A stretch of 64,000 nucleotides of DNA from CAYWWM01 sp965198025. Lineage in GTDB: Bacteria > Acidobacteriota > Terriglobia > 2-12-FULL-54-10. Shown piece after piece: positions 9,269 through 17,997 of the stretch (within the stretch, counting starts at the first letter, position 1; each line of letters begins with the position of its first letter). The stretch is taken from NCBI GenBank assembly GCA_965198025.1, contig OZ240237.1, forward strand, positions 3,658,001-3,722,000, written 5' to 3'. The position numbers were made by a program, and so were the translations under genes. The notes beneath the pieces were generated by a model. It had not been told where the DNA came from. It saw only the letters and a program-made list of their open reading frames with translations, and searched no databases.

Positions 9269-9919
9269 ATGAAGAAACTGCGAATCCTGTTGGCAGATGA
9301 TCACACACTCGTGCGGCAAGGCTTGCGGCGGATTTTGGAAGAAAAACCGGAGTGGGAGGTGGTCGCGGAAGCGCATGACGGCCGGGAAGCCGTGCTCCGC
9401 ACCGTGGAACTCAATCCCGACATCGTCATCATGGACATTGCCATGCCGCAGCTGAACGGCACCGAAGCCACACGCCAGATTACCCGCAAAGCACCGGATG
9501 TCCAGATCCTCGTACTCAGCATGCACATGGACGAGAGTTATGTCTTGCAGACCCTCCGCGCTGGCGCCCGCGGCTATCTGTTAAAAGATTCTGTCGACAC
9601 GGATCTGATTCGTGCCGTCACAGCCGTTAGTGAAGGCAAGTCGTTCTTCAGTCCCTCTGTTGCCAAGATGATGCTGGATGACTATATCCGTCATCTCGAG
9701 CAGCGAGGAGTTACAGATCGCTTCGAGTTGCTTTCCGAACGGGAACGGGAGATTTTCCAGTTGATCGCGGAGGGAAACAGCAACAAGGATATCGCGAAAC
9801 TGCTTTCGCTCAGCATCAGCACGGTAGAAACGCACCGCGCTCGCATCATGGAGAAACTGGACCTCCACAGCACTGCCGAAATCATCCTCTATGCCGTCCG
9901 GAAGGGCTTTCTTTCCTGA
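9269..9919 (+). CDS. response regulator, NarL/FixJ family
   Basis: A 216-residue two-domain regulator. The N-terminal receiver domain has the acidic pair in LLADDHTLVRQG, the phospho-acceptor Asp in PDIVIMDIAMPQLNG (about residue 54), the conserved Thr/Ser region LVLSMHMDES and the Lys in GYLLKDS. The C-terminal LuxR-type helix-turn-helix is LSEREREIFQLIAEGNSNKD and SISTVETHRARIMEKL. It is the cognate partner of the upstream kinase. The lactate genes begin 370 bases downstream on the same strand and may be a target, though nothing shows this directly. Confidence 0.94.
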   Translation: MKKLRILLADDHTLVRQGLRRILEEKPEWEVVAEAHDGREAVLRTVELNPDIVIMDIAMPQLNGTEATRQITRKAPDVQILVLSMHMDESYVLQTLRAGARGYLLKDSVDTDLIRAVTAVSEGKSFFSPSVAKMMLDDYIRHLEQRGVTDRFELLSEREREIFQLIAEGNSNKDIAKLLSLSISTVETHRARIMEKLDLHSTAEIILYAVRKGFLS

Positions 9920-10077
9920 TCAAGATGAATCGCCTTTCTCTTTAGCGACCTTCCAGAATGGTGCTCCCGCCATTTCCGTCCTAGCGGAATACCATTTTAG
10001 AAATACAATCCCCGCCCTATAGCCATGACGAAGCCTGGGCTATGTTGCAGTGGGCTGGCGGCGGGTCGAGATCCATA

Positions 10078-10095
10078 GAACAGCACGATCTGTTC
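10078..10095. promoter_or_regulatory. inverted repeat GAACAG-N6-CTGTTC upstream of the lactate genes
   Basis: A perfect 6-bp inverted repeat (10078-10083 and 10090-10095) lies in the 372-base gap 9920-10291 before the lactate permease. Its size suits a dimeric regulator. It does not match the LldR or LexA operators I know. I find no gene in the rest of the gap. Confidence 0.35.
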
Positions 10096-10291
10096 CGACC
10101 GACACGCGCAAGGGTCTAGGGTGAGTTTGCCTGGACGGGGAATCACAAGTCATGGATCGTTTCGCCTCGTTGCCTGCTTTCTGATTGCAGGGAGCGATGG
10201 GATCGGGCCCGCCGGTCTTGCATCCAACCCAGCGTGATCCCGTTCAATTCGTACTTGACGGAAGCTCCGGCCGGGAGTATCGTCGTCGGCT

Positions 10292-12097
10292 GTGGGACTC
10301 GGAACGCTGGCTGTTCTTTCCTTATTGCCGATTGCCGTTGTCGCCTTGTTTCTGGTGGGCCTGCGCTGGCCAGCCAGCAAGGCCATGCCGATCTCCTATG
10401 CCGTAGCGATTGCCCTGGCTTTGTTGGTCTGGCGGATACCGGGAGCACAGGTGGCTGCCGCTTCCGTCAACGGTCTGTTCACGGCAGCCGCTCTCCTCTA
10501 CATCATCTTTGGGGCCATCCTGCTGCTGAACGTCTTGCAGCAAAGCGGGGCCTTGCAGTCGATTCGGAGAGGCTTTACCGACATCTCGCCTGACCGCCGC
10601 GTGCAGGTAATCATAATTGCCTGGCTCTTCGGTTCCTTCATCGAAGGTTCCGCCGGATTTGGGACTCCAGCCGCAGTCGCAGTCCCTTTGCTCGTTGGGC
10701 TGGGCTTTCCGGGCATGGCTGCAGTGATGGCCGGCATGATCATCCAAAGCACTCCGGTGTCGTTTGGTGCGGTCGGTACACCGATTCTGGTCGGCGTGAA
10801 TGCGGGTCTTTCTGCCGATGAAGCCGTCAGTGCCTATGCCATCCAGATTGGATACGCCGATTGGGGCCAATTTCTCGCCATGATCGGCGCCAAGGTGGCG
10901 CTGCTGCACGCTGTCGCCGGGACCTTGATTCCGCTGTTTGTTGTGGCTTTCATGACCCGCTTCTTCGGCAGGAACCGCTCTTTTTCGGAAGGCTTGCAGG
11001 TCTGGAAGTTCGCGCTGTTCGCTGCCGTCTCGATGACCGTGCCGTACCTGACGATGGCTCTGTTGCTGGGACCGGAGTTTCCTTCCATGTTCGGCGGCCT
11101 GGTCGGCCTCACGATTGTCATCGCTGCCGCCAAACGCGGTTTTCTGATGCCGCCCCGGGAAAGATGCTGGGACTTCGAGCCTCGCGAGCGTTGGGAACCG
11201 GAGTGGACCGGCAGCATCGCAGTGGAGGAAGTATCGTACCGGCACGGCCCCATGGGACTTGGCAAGGCCTGGATGCCCTATATCTTGGTGGGGCTGCTTC
11301 TGATCCTGACGCGGCTGCAAGCGCTCCCGATGAATGGCTGGCTCCGGTCGGTGCGTATCCAGCTCAGCGGAATCTTCGGAACCGGAATTTCCGCTACTGT
11401 TGAACCGCTCTATCTTCCCGGCACCATCTTCATTGTCGTCTCCATCCTGACCTTCTTCCTGCACCGCATGCAGCTTGCAAGCTTCCGGAAGGCGTGGGTG
11501 GATTCGTCCAGGGTGATGATCGCCGCTTCCGCCGCCCTGGTCTTTACCGTGCCGATGGTGCAAGTGTTTATCAACAGCGGCGGCGGCGAAGCCGGCTATG
11601 AGAGAATGCCCATCGTCCTGGCCGAAGGCGTGGCCGCTTTGGCGGGATCGGCGTGGCCTCTGTTTGCTCCCTTGATCGGTGGCCTCGGAGCCTTCGTTGC
11701 CGGTAGCAATACCGTCAGCAACATGATGTTCTCGCTGTTCCAATTCGGCGTGGCCCAGCGCATCGGAGTGGACCCGACCTGGGTCGTGGCCCTGCAAGCG
11801 GTGGGCGGCGCCGCCGGGAACGTCATCTGCGTCCATAACGTCGTGGCCGCCTCCGCCGTCGTCGGACTCACCGGCCGGGAAGGCGCCGTCATCCGCAAAA
11901 CGCTGCTTCCCTTCGTCTACTACGCGTTCCTGCCGGGAGCCGTCGGCTATTCCATCGTTTGGTCTTCGCAGAAAGGACTGCTCAACCTGGGCACTCTGCT
12001 GGCGCTTTCGATTGCCGCGCTGGCCGTGTATGTGATCGCGAAGTATTCCGGTCTGCCCCCTGCTCCCGCGTCCCCAGGCTACCAGACGTCCAAGTAG
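10292..12097 (+). CDS. lctP: L-lactate permease (LctP family)
   Basis: A 601-residue polytopic membrane protein of the lactate permease family. It has about 13 hydrophobic segments and the family signatures VQVIIIAWLFGSFIEGSAG, GFGTPAAVAVPLLVGLGFP, STPVSFGAVGTPILVG and, near the C-terminus, GAFVAGSNTVSNMMFSLFQF and GGAAGNVICVHNVVAAS. It imports lactate (possibly glycolate) with protons. The start is a GTG; an in-frame TGA at 10256-10258 rules out a longer N-terminus. An FMN-dependent lactate/alpha-hydroxyacid dehydrogenase follows 50 bases downstream, which supports a lactate-use operon. Confidence 0.92.
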   Translation: MGLGTLAVLSLLPIAVVALFLVGLRWPASKAMPISYAVAIALALLVWRIPGAQVAAASVNGLFTAAALLYIIFGAILLLNVLQQSGALQSIRRGFTDISPDRRVQVIIIAWLFGSFIEGSAGFGTPAAVAVPLLVGLGFPGMAAVMAGMIIQSTPVSFGAVGTPILVGVNAGLSADEAVSAYAIQIGYADWGQFLAMIGAKVALLHAVAGTLIPLFVVAFMTRFFGRNRSFSEGLQVWKFALFAAVSMTVPYLTMALLLGPEFPSMFGGLVGLTIVIAAAKRGFLMPPRERCWDFEPRERWEPEWTGSIAVEEVSYRHGPMGLGKAWMPYILVGLLLILTRLQALPMNGWLRSVRIQLSGIFGTGISATVEPLYLPGTIFIVVSILTFFLHRMQLASFRKAWVDSSRVMIAASAALVFTVPMVQVFINSGGGEAGYERMPIVLAEGVAALAGSAWPLFAPLIGGLGAFVAGSNTVSNMMFSLFQFGVAQRIGVDPTWVVALQAVGGAAGNVICVHNVVAASAVVGLTGREGAVIRKTLLPFVYYAFLPGAVGYSIVWSSQKGLLNLGTLLALSIAALAVYVIAKYSGLPPAPASPGYQTSK

Positions 12098-12147
12098 AAT
12101 TCGCCAGGACAAGCAAGTTTGGGTTCGTCCCGCAAAGATTCACTGCC

Positions 12148-13308
12148 GTGGACATTGCCAACATTCTAGGAACGCTTGCCGCGTCGTTGCCCGCTGTCAG
12201 CGCTCTCCATGCCTCGCAGGACGACTCCGGCGAGGTCGCTCCACTCGTCAATTTGTTCGATTTTGAAGCCCTCGCGTCCCGCCGTATCTCGCGCCTTGCG
12301 TTCGAATATATCTCCTCCGGTGCGGGTGATGAGATCACGCTCCGGCGCAACCGCCGGCGGTTTGACGAAATCCAACTCCACCCCCGGGTGCTCGTCGACG
12401 CCAGCCGGATCGACACCACACTCGAACTCTTCGGCGAGCGCCTCGATTTCCCCATCCTGCTTGCCCCCTGCGCCTACCAGAAACTCGTTCACCCGGACGG
12501 CGAGATCGCTGCGGCGCGCGGCGCCGAGGCAGCCCGCGCTCCCTTCGTGCTCAGCACGTTTGCGACAGTCGCACTGGAAGAAGTTGCGAGCGCAACCGAC
12601 ACGTCGCTCTGGTTTCAGCTCTATGTTCACCCCGATCACGCCTTCACTCGCGATCTCATCCAGCGCGTCGAATCTGTAGGCTATCGCGTGCTGTGCGTCA
12701 CGGTGGACACGCCCATTCTGGGCATCCGGGACCGCGAGCGCCGCGCCGGATTTCACCTCCCGCCCGGCATCGAGCGCGCCAACCTGCAGTCCCTTGGCTC
12801 GTCCGTAACAAAAATGGGGCACTTCGAGAGAGGCGGCAACTACACCATTCTCGACCCGGCCATCAACTGGGAAACCATCGCTTGGATTCGCTCCCTCACC
12901 AAGCTGCCGGTCGTACTCAAGGGCGTTTTGTCTCCCGACGACGCTTCGCTGGCCGTCGAGCACGGCGCTTCCGGCATCATCGTCTCGAATCATGGCGGGC
13001 GGAACCTCGATACGGTTCCCGCCACCATCGAAGCCTTGCCTCGAGTCGTCGAAGCGGTAGACGGCAAGCTCCCGGTCTTGCTCGACGGCGGCATCCGACG
13101 TGGGACTGACATCGTCAAGGCGCTCGCCTATGGCGCCCAAGCCGTTCTGATCGCCCGCCCCTATCTCTGGGGTCTCGGCGTAAGCGGTTCGCAGGGCGTC
13201 GAGCAGGTGGTGCGCATCCTGCGCATGGAGCTGGAAGCCGCTATGGCGCTGTGCGGTACGCCGGAAATTTCCAAGATTACGCCCAGCACCATCTGGCCGA
13301 ACCGATGA
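12148..13308 (+). CDS. lldD: FMN-dependent alpha-hydroxy-acid (L-lactate) dehydrogenase/oxidase
   Basis: A TIM-barrel flavoenzyme of the LldD/glycolate oxidase family, 386 residues from the GTG at 12148. The frame is open further upstream into lctP, but family homology starts at NLFDFEALASRRISRLAFEYI. Visible motifs are the FMN-binding LLAPCAYQKLVHPDGE region, the PVVLKGVLSPDDA strand with its Lys, the active-site His in IIVSNHGGRNLD, and LLDGGIRRGTDIVKALAYGA, which binds the phosphate. It oxidises L-lactate (or a related 2-hydroxy acid) to pyruvate. With the permease upstream, lactate is the best substrate guess. Confidence 0.9.
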   Translation: MDIANILGTLAASLPAVSALHASQDDSGEVAPLVNLFDFEALASRRISRLAFEYISSGAGDEITLRRNRRRFDEIQLHPRVLVDASRIDTTLELFGERLDFPILLAPCAYQKLVHPDGEIAAARGAEAARAPFVLSTFATVALEEVASATDTSLWFQLYVHPDHAFTRDLIQRVESVGYRVLCVTVDTPILGIRDRERRAGFHLPPGIERANLQSLGSSVTKMGHFERGGNYTILDPAINWETIAWIRSLTKLPVVLKGVLSPDDASLAVEHGASGIIVSNHGGRNLDTVPATIEALPRVVEAVDGKLPVLLDGGIRRGTDIVKALAYGAQAVLIARPYLWGLGVSGSQGVEQVVRILRMELEAAMALCGTPEISKITPSTIWPNR

Positions 13309-13336
13309 GAAAAGGCTCGGTCCTCGGAGAATCCGA

Positions 13337-13801
13337 ATGAACATTCAAGTCCGCCGCGCAACGCTGGCCGACGCGGAAAACATCGCCGCCCACAATACGG
13401 CCATCGCCTGCGAGACCGAGAACGTGCAGCTTGACCCGCAGCGCCTGCGTCGGGGAGTGGAAGCCATCCTCCGCGACCCGGTGAAAGGTTTCTACACGGT
13501 AGCGGAAGCGGACGGCCGGGTGATCGGGCAGATGATGGTTACCTTTGAGTGGAGCGACTGGCGTTACGGAACATTCTGGTGGGTCCAGAGCGTCTATGTT
13601 CTTCCCGAGTACCGGAAACAAGGAGTCTACCGGCTCATATACGAACATGTACTGGGGGAGGCGAAGGCGCGGAATGACGTGTGCGGCGTGCGACTCTATG
13701 TTGATAAGGAGAACCGCACTGCACAGCAGGTATATCAGCGGCTTGGACTGCATCCCGCCCAGTACGCCATGTATGAAGTGGATTTTGTCCTGAATCGGTA
13801 G
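13337..13801 (+). CDS. GNAT family N-acetyltransferase
   Basis: A 154-residue single-domain GNAT protein. It begins IQVRRATLADAENIAAHN and contains the beta4-beta5 and acetyl-CoA loop region VQSVYVLPEYRKQGVYRLIY, in which the usual Q/RxxGxG/A motif is degenerate (RKQGVY), and the C-terminal VDKENRTAQQVYQRLGL. It starts 29 bases after the lactate dehydrogenase on the same strand and may be co-transcribed. The acceptor substrate cannot be predicted. Confidence 0.88.
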   Translation: MNIQVRRATLADAENIAAHNTAIACETENVQLDPQRLRRGVEAILRDPVKGFYTVAEADGRVIGQMMVTFEWSDWRYGTFWWVQSVYVLPEYRKQGVYRLIYEHVLGEAKARNDVCGVRLYVDKENRTAQQVYQRLGLHPAQYAMYEVDFVLNR

Positions 13802-13804
13802 GGA

Positions 13805-14416
13805 CTAGTGCCTTTGCAGGACTTCCAGACAGCACGTAACAGCTTCCATCATCGTGTCCAACAGCAATCCGTGAGGCTTCCCTTTCTGGGCTCGCCCCCG
13901 AACCGGAGGCACGTGGACGAAGCCGCAGATTGCTCCGTTGCCCATCCGCTCGACTTCGTGGCGCGCGACGTAGAAAACGTGGTTGCAGAGGTAAGTCCCC
14001 GCGTGGTTGGAGTAGCTCACGGGAATCCTGCGCTCTTCAAGCTGTTTCCGGAGCTGTTCCAGCGGAAGCGTGGACCAGTAGGCTGCCGGCCCTGTGGAGA
14101 TGATCCGCCGCCCGACGCGCTGTCGCCCGGCATTATCGCGCAGCAGGTCGTCGTCCAGGTTGAGCGCCACGCGCTCCAGGCTGATCTCGTCGCGCCGCTG
14201 CGCCACGCCCAGGCACAGCACCGCCTGCGGCTGAAACTTCCGGACCAACTGCCGTATGCGCCTGTCCGCGGCTACGAACTCAGTGGGCAGAACTTCCGCC
14301 CGCAGGTTTCCATCCCCGCTCGCTTTCGCCTCTTCCCCAATCCGCCGGACAATCTGCTCCGAGGGATTCACCCGGACCGGGCCAAACGGTTCAAAGCCTG
14401 TGAGCAGTATCTTCAT
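13805..14416 (-). CDS. pcp: pyroglutamyl-peptidase I (peptidase C15)
   Basis: A 203-residue protein of family C15 from the ATG at 14416 (MKILLTGFEPFG, the family's conserved N-terminus). A longer in-frame start 48 bases upstream would overlap the aldolase gene. The catalytic Cys lies in SNHAGTYLCNHVFY and the catalytic His in CGFVHVPP; the Glu region is SLERVALNLDD. It removes N-terminal pyroglutamate from peptides in the cytoplasm. It follows the broken class II aldolase by 20 bases on the same strand and converges with the GNAT gene, leaving three bases between them. Confidence 0.9.
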   Translation of the reverse strand: MKILLTGFEPFGPVRVNPSEQIVRRIGEEAKASGDGNLRAEVLPTEFVAADRRIRQLVRKFQPQAVLCLGVAQRRDEISLERVALNLDDDLLRDNAGRQRVGRRIISTGPAAYWSTLPLEQLRKQLEERRIPVSYSNHAGTYLCNHVFYVARHEVERMGNGAICGFVHVPPVRGRAQKGKPHGLLLDTMMEAVTCCLEVLQRH

Positions 14417-14436
14417 AGCGTGATATTGGCGTGAGG

Positions 14437-15275
14437 CTACTCCGCCGATACCTTGCGCTTCCACAACTCCCAGGCTCGCCGATAGCGGTTGGGAATCGTT
14501 TCGAGCTTCCGGGCTTCCTCCGGGTCGAGGTATTGAATGGGCCCGCCCAAAGTGATCGCCTGCAGTTGCAAGGAAGCGTTGATCTGGAGGTAGACGCTCC
14601 GGCCCACCGCATCTTGCAGGGAAGGGCCTACCACCACTGCTCCGTGCCCGCGCATCAGGACCGCCCCGTTGCCCCCCAACGTTTGCGCCAGCGCCCGGCC
14701 CAGCGCCGCGTTCCGGATCAAAAGGTCCGTGATTTCCCCTGTGGCCGCTCGGATGTCGAAGATGGGAACACCTTCGCCGATAAACGCGCCCAGGGTGTAA
14801 AGGGGCGGAGCGGCACGGTGCTCACCCCGAAGGGAATCAGCGCCGGCGAGTGCGTATGGATCACGGCTTTGACGTCCGGCCGCGCGCGATAGATCTCGCC
14901 GTGAATAAACGCTTCAATGTAAGAAGTCCGGCCTGGCGGATCGACCGGCTGGCTGTCCAGGTCGAACTCCATGATGTCTTGCGCTGCAACTAGGTCGGGA
15001 GCCAGCGAGCGGGACAGATAATACCGGTTGGGGTCCGTGTCCGACCGCGCGCTCACATGCCCGTAGCCGTCCAGTACACCTTCCATGGCGAGTATCCGGT
15101 TCGCCGTAACCAGATCGTCGATCAGCTGTGGCGTCCCGGGGCCGCCGGGACCTGGTCTCTCCTGGCCGTACGAAACCGTTCCGAGAGTTGCCAGGGCCGC
15201 GAGCAGAGGAATGCCTGCCAGGGTTTCTGCCATTGAGTTCCTTCCCATCCTGCAGTCCCGGATTGTCGCGCGCAT
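14437..15275 (-). pseudogene. class II aldolase/adducin family protein, single-base frameshift
   Basis: Two frames together make one class II aldolase. The first part, from the ATG at 15275 (GGAGG six bases upstream), has a signal-like N-terminus (AGIPLLAALATLGTVSYGQE) and runs through DLVTANRILAMEGVLDGYGHVSAR and VKAVIHTHSPALIPFGVS. The second part, in another frame, gives LYTLGAFIGEGVPIFDIR, IRNAALGRALAQTLGGNGAV and LMRGHGAVVVG to the stop at 14437. The metal-ligand histidines HTHS and RGHG are both present. One base is missing at a C run (GGGG on the plus strand, 14802-14805). It is either a recent pseudogene or a homopolymer sequencing error. Confidence 0.85.
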
Positions 15276-15308
15276 GGTTACCCTCCTGGGTTGCTCACAT
15301 GGACAAGA

Positions 15309-15833
15309 TCACGGAACCTCCAGCACCAGCGGCACAATCACCACGCCCCAATGCAGCGCCAGCTCGGCCTGCTTGCCTTCGACAATCGGGAAATAGAACG
15401 CCATAGTTTCCATATGCTGGCCCGTCCTGGGGGTCACCTCCACGCGTAACGCATCCTGACCTTCCGGATAGGGCGTGTGGTAGACCGGGTGCGCTCGGCT
15501 GAAGATAAAAGTCCAGCGTCCAGGATTTGGCTCGGTCCAGAGCGAGTAAGTGCCGGCAGCGAGCGGCTGCCCATTCACTGTCACGTCGGTTGACAATGTG
15601 ATGTAACTTGCTTCGTCGGCCCCGGGATGCCAAATGCGCCCATACGGAACCAATCCCCCGAACAGCTCCCGGCCCCGCGCCACCGGCCGGTTGTATTCGA
15701 TCGTTATTTCGGTATTGGCGATCTGCTGGCTCACCGAGCCGTGCTGACTCGGGCGCTGCGCCTCCGCCGGGATCAGAAATCCGGCCAGCACAGCCGCGCC
15801 CAGCAGACAGTGCCCGATCCGTACACGATCCAT
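15309..15833 (-). CDS. exported DUF2911 domain protein
   Basis: A 174-residue protein with a signal peptide (CLLGAAVLAGFLIPAEAQ) followed by the DUF2911 domain: ITIEYNRPVARGRELFGGLV, PYGRIWHPGADEASYI, AAGTYSLWTEP and a C-terminal hydrophobic strand (LHWGVVIVPLVLEVP). The start has GGGAGGTGA immediately upstream. DUF2911 proteins are common exported proteins in Bacteroidetes and Acidobacteriota and have no established activity. Confidence 0.88.
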   Translation of the reverse strand: MDRVRIGHCLLGAAVLAGFLIPAEAQRPSQHGSVSQQIANTEITIEYNRPVARGRELFGGLVPYGRIWHPGADEASYITLSTDVTVNGQPLAAGTYSLWTEPNPGRWTFIFSRAHPVYHTPYPEGQDALRVEVTPRTGQHMETMAFYFPIVEGKQAELALHWGVVIVPLVLEVP

Positions 15834-15996
15834 AATTCACCTCCCTGATTCAGCCGCTGGGAAGCAGTATATGCTGAAAATGGCAGACCGCCCAACCGTT
15901 CGTCTGTCGAGACCAGCTGCCATGATCCCGCCGTTTGACCAGCAGGTGAAGCGCCCCCTATAATCATTGGGACCGGGCAACCAGCCTGGATTTGTG

Positions 15997-16072
15997 GTGA
16001 GCGTAGCTCAGTTGGTAGAGCGCTGGATTGTGGTTCCAGTGGTCGCGGGTTCGAGCCCCGCCGCTCACCCCA
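15997..16072 (+). tRNA. tRNA-His (GTG)
   Basis: A complete cloverleaf: acceptor GTGAGCG/CGCTCAC, D-arm TAGCTCAGTTGGTAGAGC, anticodon stem CTGGA/TCCAG with loop TTGTGGT (anticodon GTG at 16030-16032), T-arm GCGGGTTCGAGCCCCGC and encoded CCA (16070-16072). The base before the acceptor is G (15996), matching the extra G-1 of histidine tRNAs opposite C73. Confidence 0.97.
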
Positions 16073-16232
16073 GTTTTACCGAGGCTGGGCGCCTCGCAAC
16101 CGCTTGCAGATCGGTCACCCCGGGCGTTTCCGATTCACTCTAGCCCTCTGGCAAGGGAGACTGGCCCCACTACCAGGATGCGGCGGCTCCTTCCGTGCCC
16201 GTCACTGATCATCGACCCGTTGTTGCTGCTGT

Positions 16233-17201
16233 TCAACGCTGGCCGGGCAGCCAGTCCTTTTTCCCCGGTGCATCCCATGAGAATGCATGAAACTCATGGA
16301 GAGTCACGAAGCGCAGCCGCTCGTAGAAGCACACGGCACGCTGATTCGTATCCGTTACGGAAAGCGTCACGGCGCGGAACCCGCGCTCCCGCAGAGTTTC
16401 CAAAGCCTGCTTCATCAGAGCTCCCCCGACTCCGGCTCCCTGGAGCTCCGGTTCGACACACAACTGGGTGATGTGGGCGACGTGATCCTGCACCATCGAC
16501 GCCAGAACCATTCCGCAAGGCGACGCTGAGCCGGGGCGGAACGCCAGGAACGAGCCCGCTGGATGAAAAACTCCGCAACCCGGATGGCGCACGATGTTGT
16601 CCAGAAACCGCATCGCACTGCTGTGTGAGCGGTACTGATCGCTGATCTCGCTGTCGACGTGTCCCTGATAGGCGTGCGTGATCAGGTGTCCGGCCTCGGA
16701 AAGCCAGCGCGGGTGCCAGCCTGCAATTCGCAGGTCGGCCGGCAGCAGCGGGTACTTCGGCAAGCTGTTCTGGAGCGACAATCCCATGAACCGCCGCCGG
16801 TGGCTCTGGAACGACTGTCCGGCCAACCAGTCCAGAACGGCGTGGCTTCCGAAATTCATCAATTGCGCTTCGATCCGCCGGATGCCGGGCGAAGCCACCA
16901 GCGTTTCGACGATGTGCGTCATCAGACGGACTTCCGTCACCCCGTCGCGGTACGGCTCACTGACGAAAGCGTCGCCGATCAGTCCCTTGTGATCTTCATA
17001 GATAAAGAAACCAAATCCGACCACGCGTCCGCCGTCCCGGGCTGCGTAGCCCCTCAGCGCCCGGGCGTCCAGGAAGCGCAGGATCAGTGAAGCCGTGTTC
17101 GAGTAGTCCCAATCCAGACGCCGTTGCCAGGTATTCCGCTCCTCCGCAAGCAGCGGCTCCAGGTCGCGGGATCGAAACTGGCGAAGATCAAGGATTTCCA
17201 T
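16233..17201 (-). CDS. GNAT family N-acetyltransferase, two-domain
   Basis: A 322-residue protein from the ATG at 17201 (MEILDLRQFRSRDLEPLL). The C-terminal half is a clear GNAT domain: HITQLCVEPELQGAGVGGAL (acetyl-CoA loop GAGVGG), then VTLSVTDTNQRAVCFYERL. The N-terminal half (YAARDGGRVVGFGFFIYEDH, AFVSEPYRDG) is a second, degenerate GNAT-like unit. A TATAAT box on the minus strand at 17224-17229 lies about 22 bases upstream of this start, which supports it over the in-frame ATG 57 bases further upstream. The substrate is unknown. Confidence 0.85.
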   Translation of the reverse strand: MEILDLRQFRSRDLEPLLAEERNTWQRRLDWDYSNTASLILRFLDARALRGYAARDGGRVVGFGFFIYEDHKGLIGDAFVSEPYRDGVTEVRLMTHIVETLVASPGIRRIEAQLMNFGSHAVLDWLAGQSFQSHRRRFMGLSLQNSLPKYPLLPADLRIAGWHPRWLSEAGHLITHAYQGHVDSEISDQYRSHSSAMRFLDNIVRHPGCGVFHPAGSFLAFRPGSASPCGMVLASMVQDHVAHITQLCVEPELQGAGVGGALMKQALETLRERGFRAVTLSVTDTNQRAVCFYERLRFVTLHEFHAFSWDAPGKKDWLPGQR

Positions 17202-17223
17202 GGCACGGGTGAATTCCGTGGCC

Positions 17224-17229
17224 ATTATA
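17224..17229 (-). promoter_or_regulatory. -10 box (TATAAT) for the GNAT gene
   Basis: A perfect TATAAT on the minus strand in a short gap. The start codon is 22 bases downstream. No convincing -35 hexamer is seen. Confidence 0.4.
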
Positions 17230-17294
17230 GCAAAACGGGTTGCCGCGGAGTTCACCAACCGGGAGGCAGAACCGGACCAGAACTCAGAGATCAG

Positions 17295-17969
17295 CTAAGC
17301 AAGGCGCAGCTTGCCCGTATAGATCGCCATGCCAACCGCGGCGTCCATGCCGAGCGCGGCAAGTGCGTTGACTTCTTCCATCGTAGTGATGCCGCCCGCG
17401 GCGGTGATCGGCAGGTTGGTCGCCTTGCGGAGTTGGCGGAACCAGCGCAGATTGGTGCCCTGCATCATGCCTTCCTTGTCCACGTAGGTGCAGAGGAAGC
17501 CCGAGCAATAGGGTTCAAGTTCCGGGATCACATCCTCGGCGCGCAGGCCGGTCCGGGCGCGCCAGCCTTTAACGACGATTTGCCCGCGGCTGGTGTCGAG
17601 TGCGACCATCAGGCGTCTCTTGCCGGAGGCGCGGCGCGCCGCCCCCAGGAACTTGCGGTTGATCCCGTCCTGCTCGAACGCCGCCGTGCCGATGATGATC
17701 TGCTTTGCCCCAAGCGCCTTCAATTCGCGTACGCGCTCGGCCGTGCGTACCCCGCCGCCGATGCGGCACGGACGCTTGCGGCAAAGGCGGGCGACAATCC
17801 GGTCGTTTGTTCCCTGACCGATCGCGGCGTCGAGGTCGATCACATGGATGACAGGAAAGCTGCGGAACTTCTGCAACATTTCCATCGGGTCCGCTTCGAG
17901 TTTTTTCTCGCGGCCCCGGACAAGCTGCACGGCTTTGCCGTCCATCAGGTCAATGCAAGGGACAATCAT
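17295..17969 (-). CDS. hisA: HisA-type isomerase (ProFAR isomerase family), isolated from a his operon
   Basis: A 224-residue TIM barrel starting MIVPCIDLMDGKAVQLVRG. The family's phosphate-binding loops are visible: CRIGGGVRTAERVRELKALG, QIIIGTAAF and PITAAGGITTMEEVNAL. The catalytic Asp of strand 1 is in PCIDLMDG; the second Asp region reads VALDTSRG. The strand-2 motif is VIDLDAAIGQGTND rather than the common VDLDGAFAG. HisA opens ProFAR to PRFAR in histidine synthesis. No other his gene is nearby, so a relaxed or PriA-like substrate range is possible. It sits 28 bases downstream of the TPR gene. Confidence 0.82.
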   Translation of the reverse strand: MIVPCIDLMDGKAVQLVRGREKKLEADPMEMLQKFRSFPVIHVIDLDAAIGQGTNDRIVARLCRKRPCRIGGGVRTAERVRELKALGAKQIIIGTAAFEQDGINRKFLGAARRASGKRRLMVALDTSRGQIVVKGWRARTGLRAEDVIPELEPYCSGFLCTYVDKEGMMQGTNLRWFRQLRKATNLPITAAGGITTMEEVNALAALGMDAAVGMAIYTGKLRLA

Positions 17970-17997
17970 GGGATGGATTGCGGAACGTGGATAGGAC

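Noticed and set aside
10078..10095. GAACAG-N6-CTGTTC as a LexA (SOS) box
   Set aside because: Spacing differs from both known LexA consensus types; reported only as an unassigned inverted repeat.
10322..12112. 596-codon open frame antisense to the lactate permease
   Set aside because: Low-complexity His/Gln/Arg-rich product with no domain; the opposite strand is a clear permease. GC-rich DNA creates such mirror frames.
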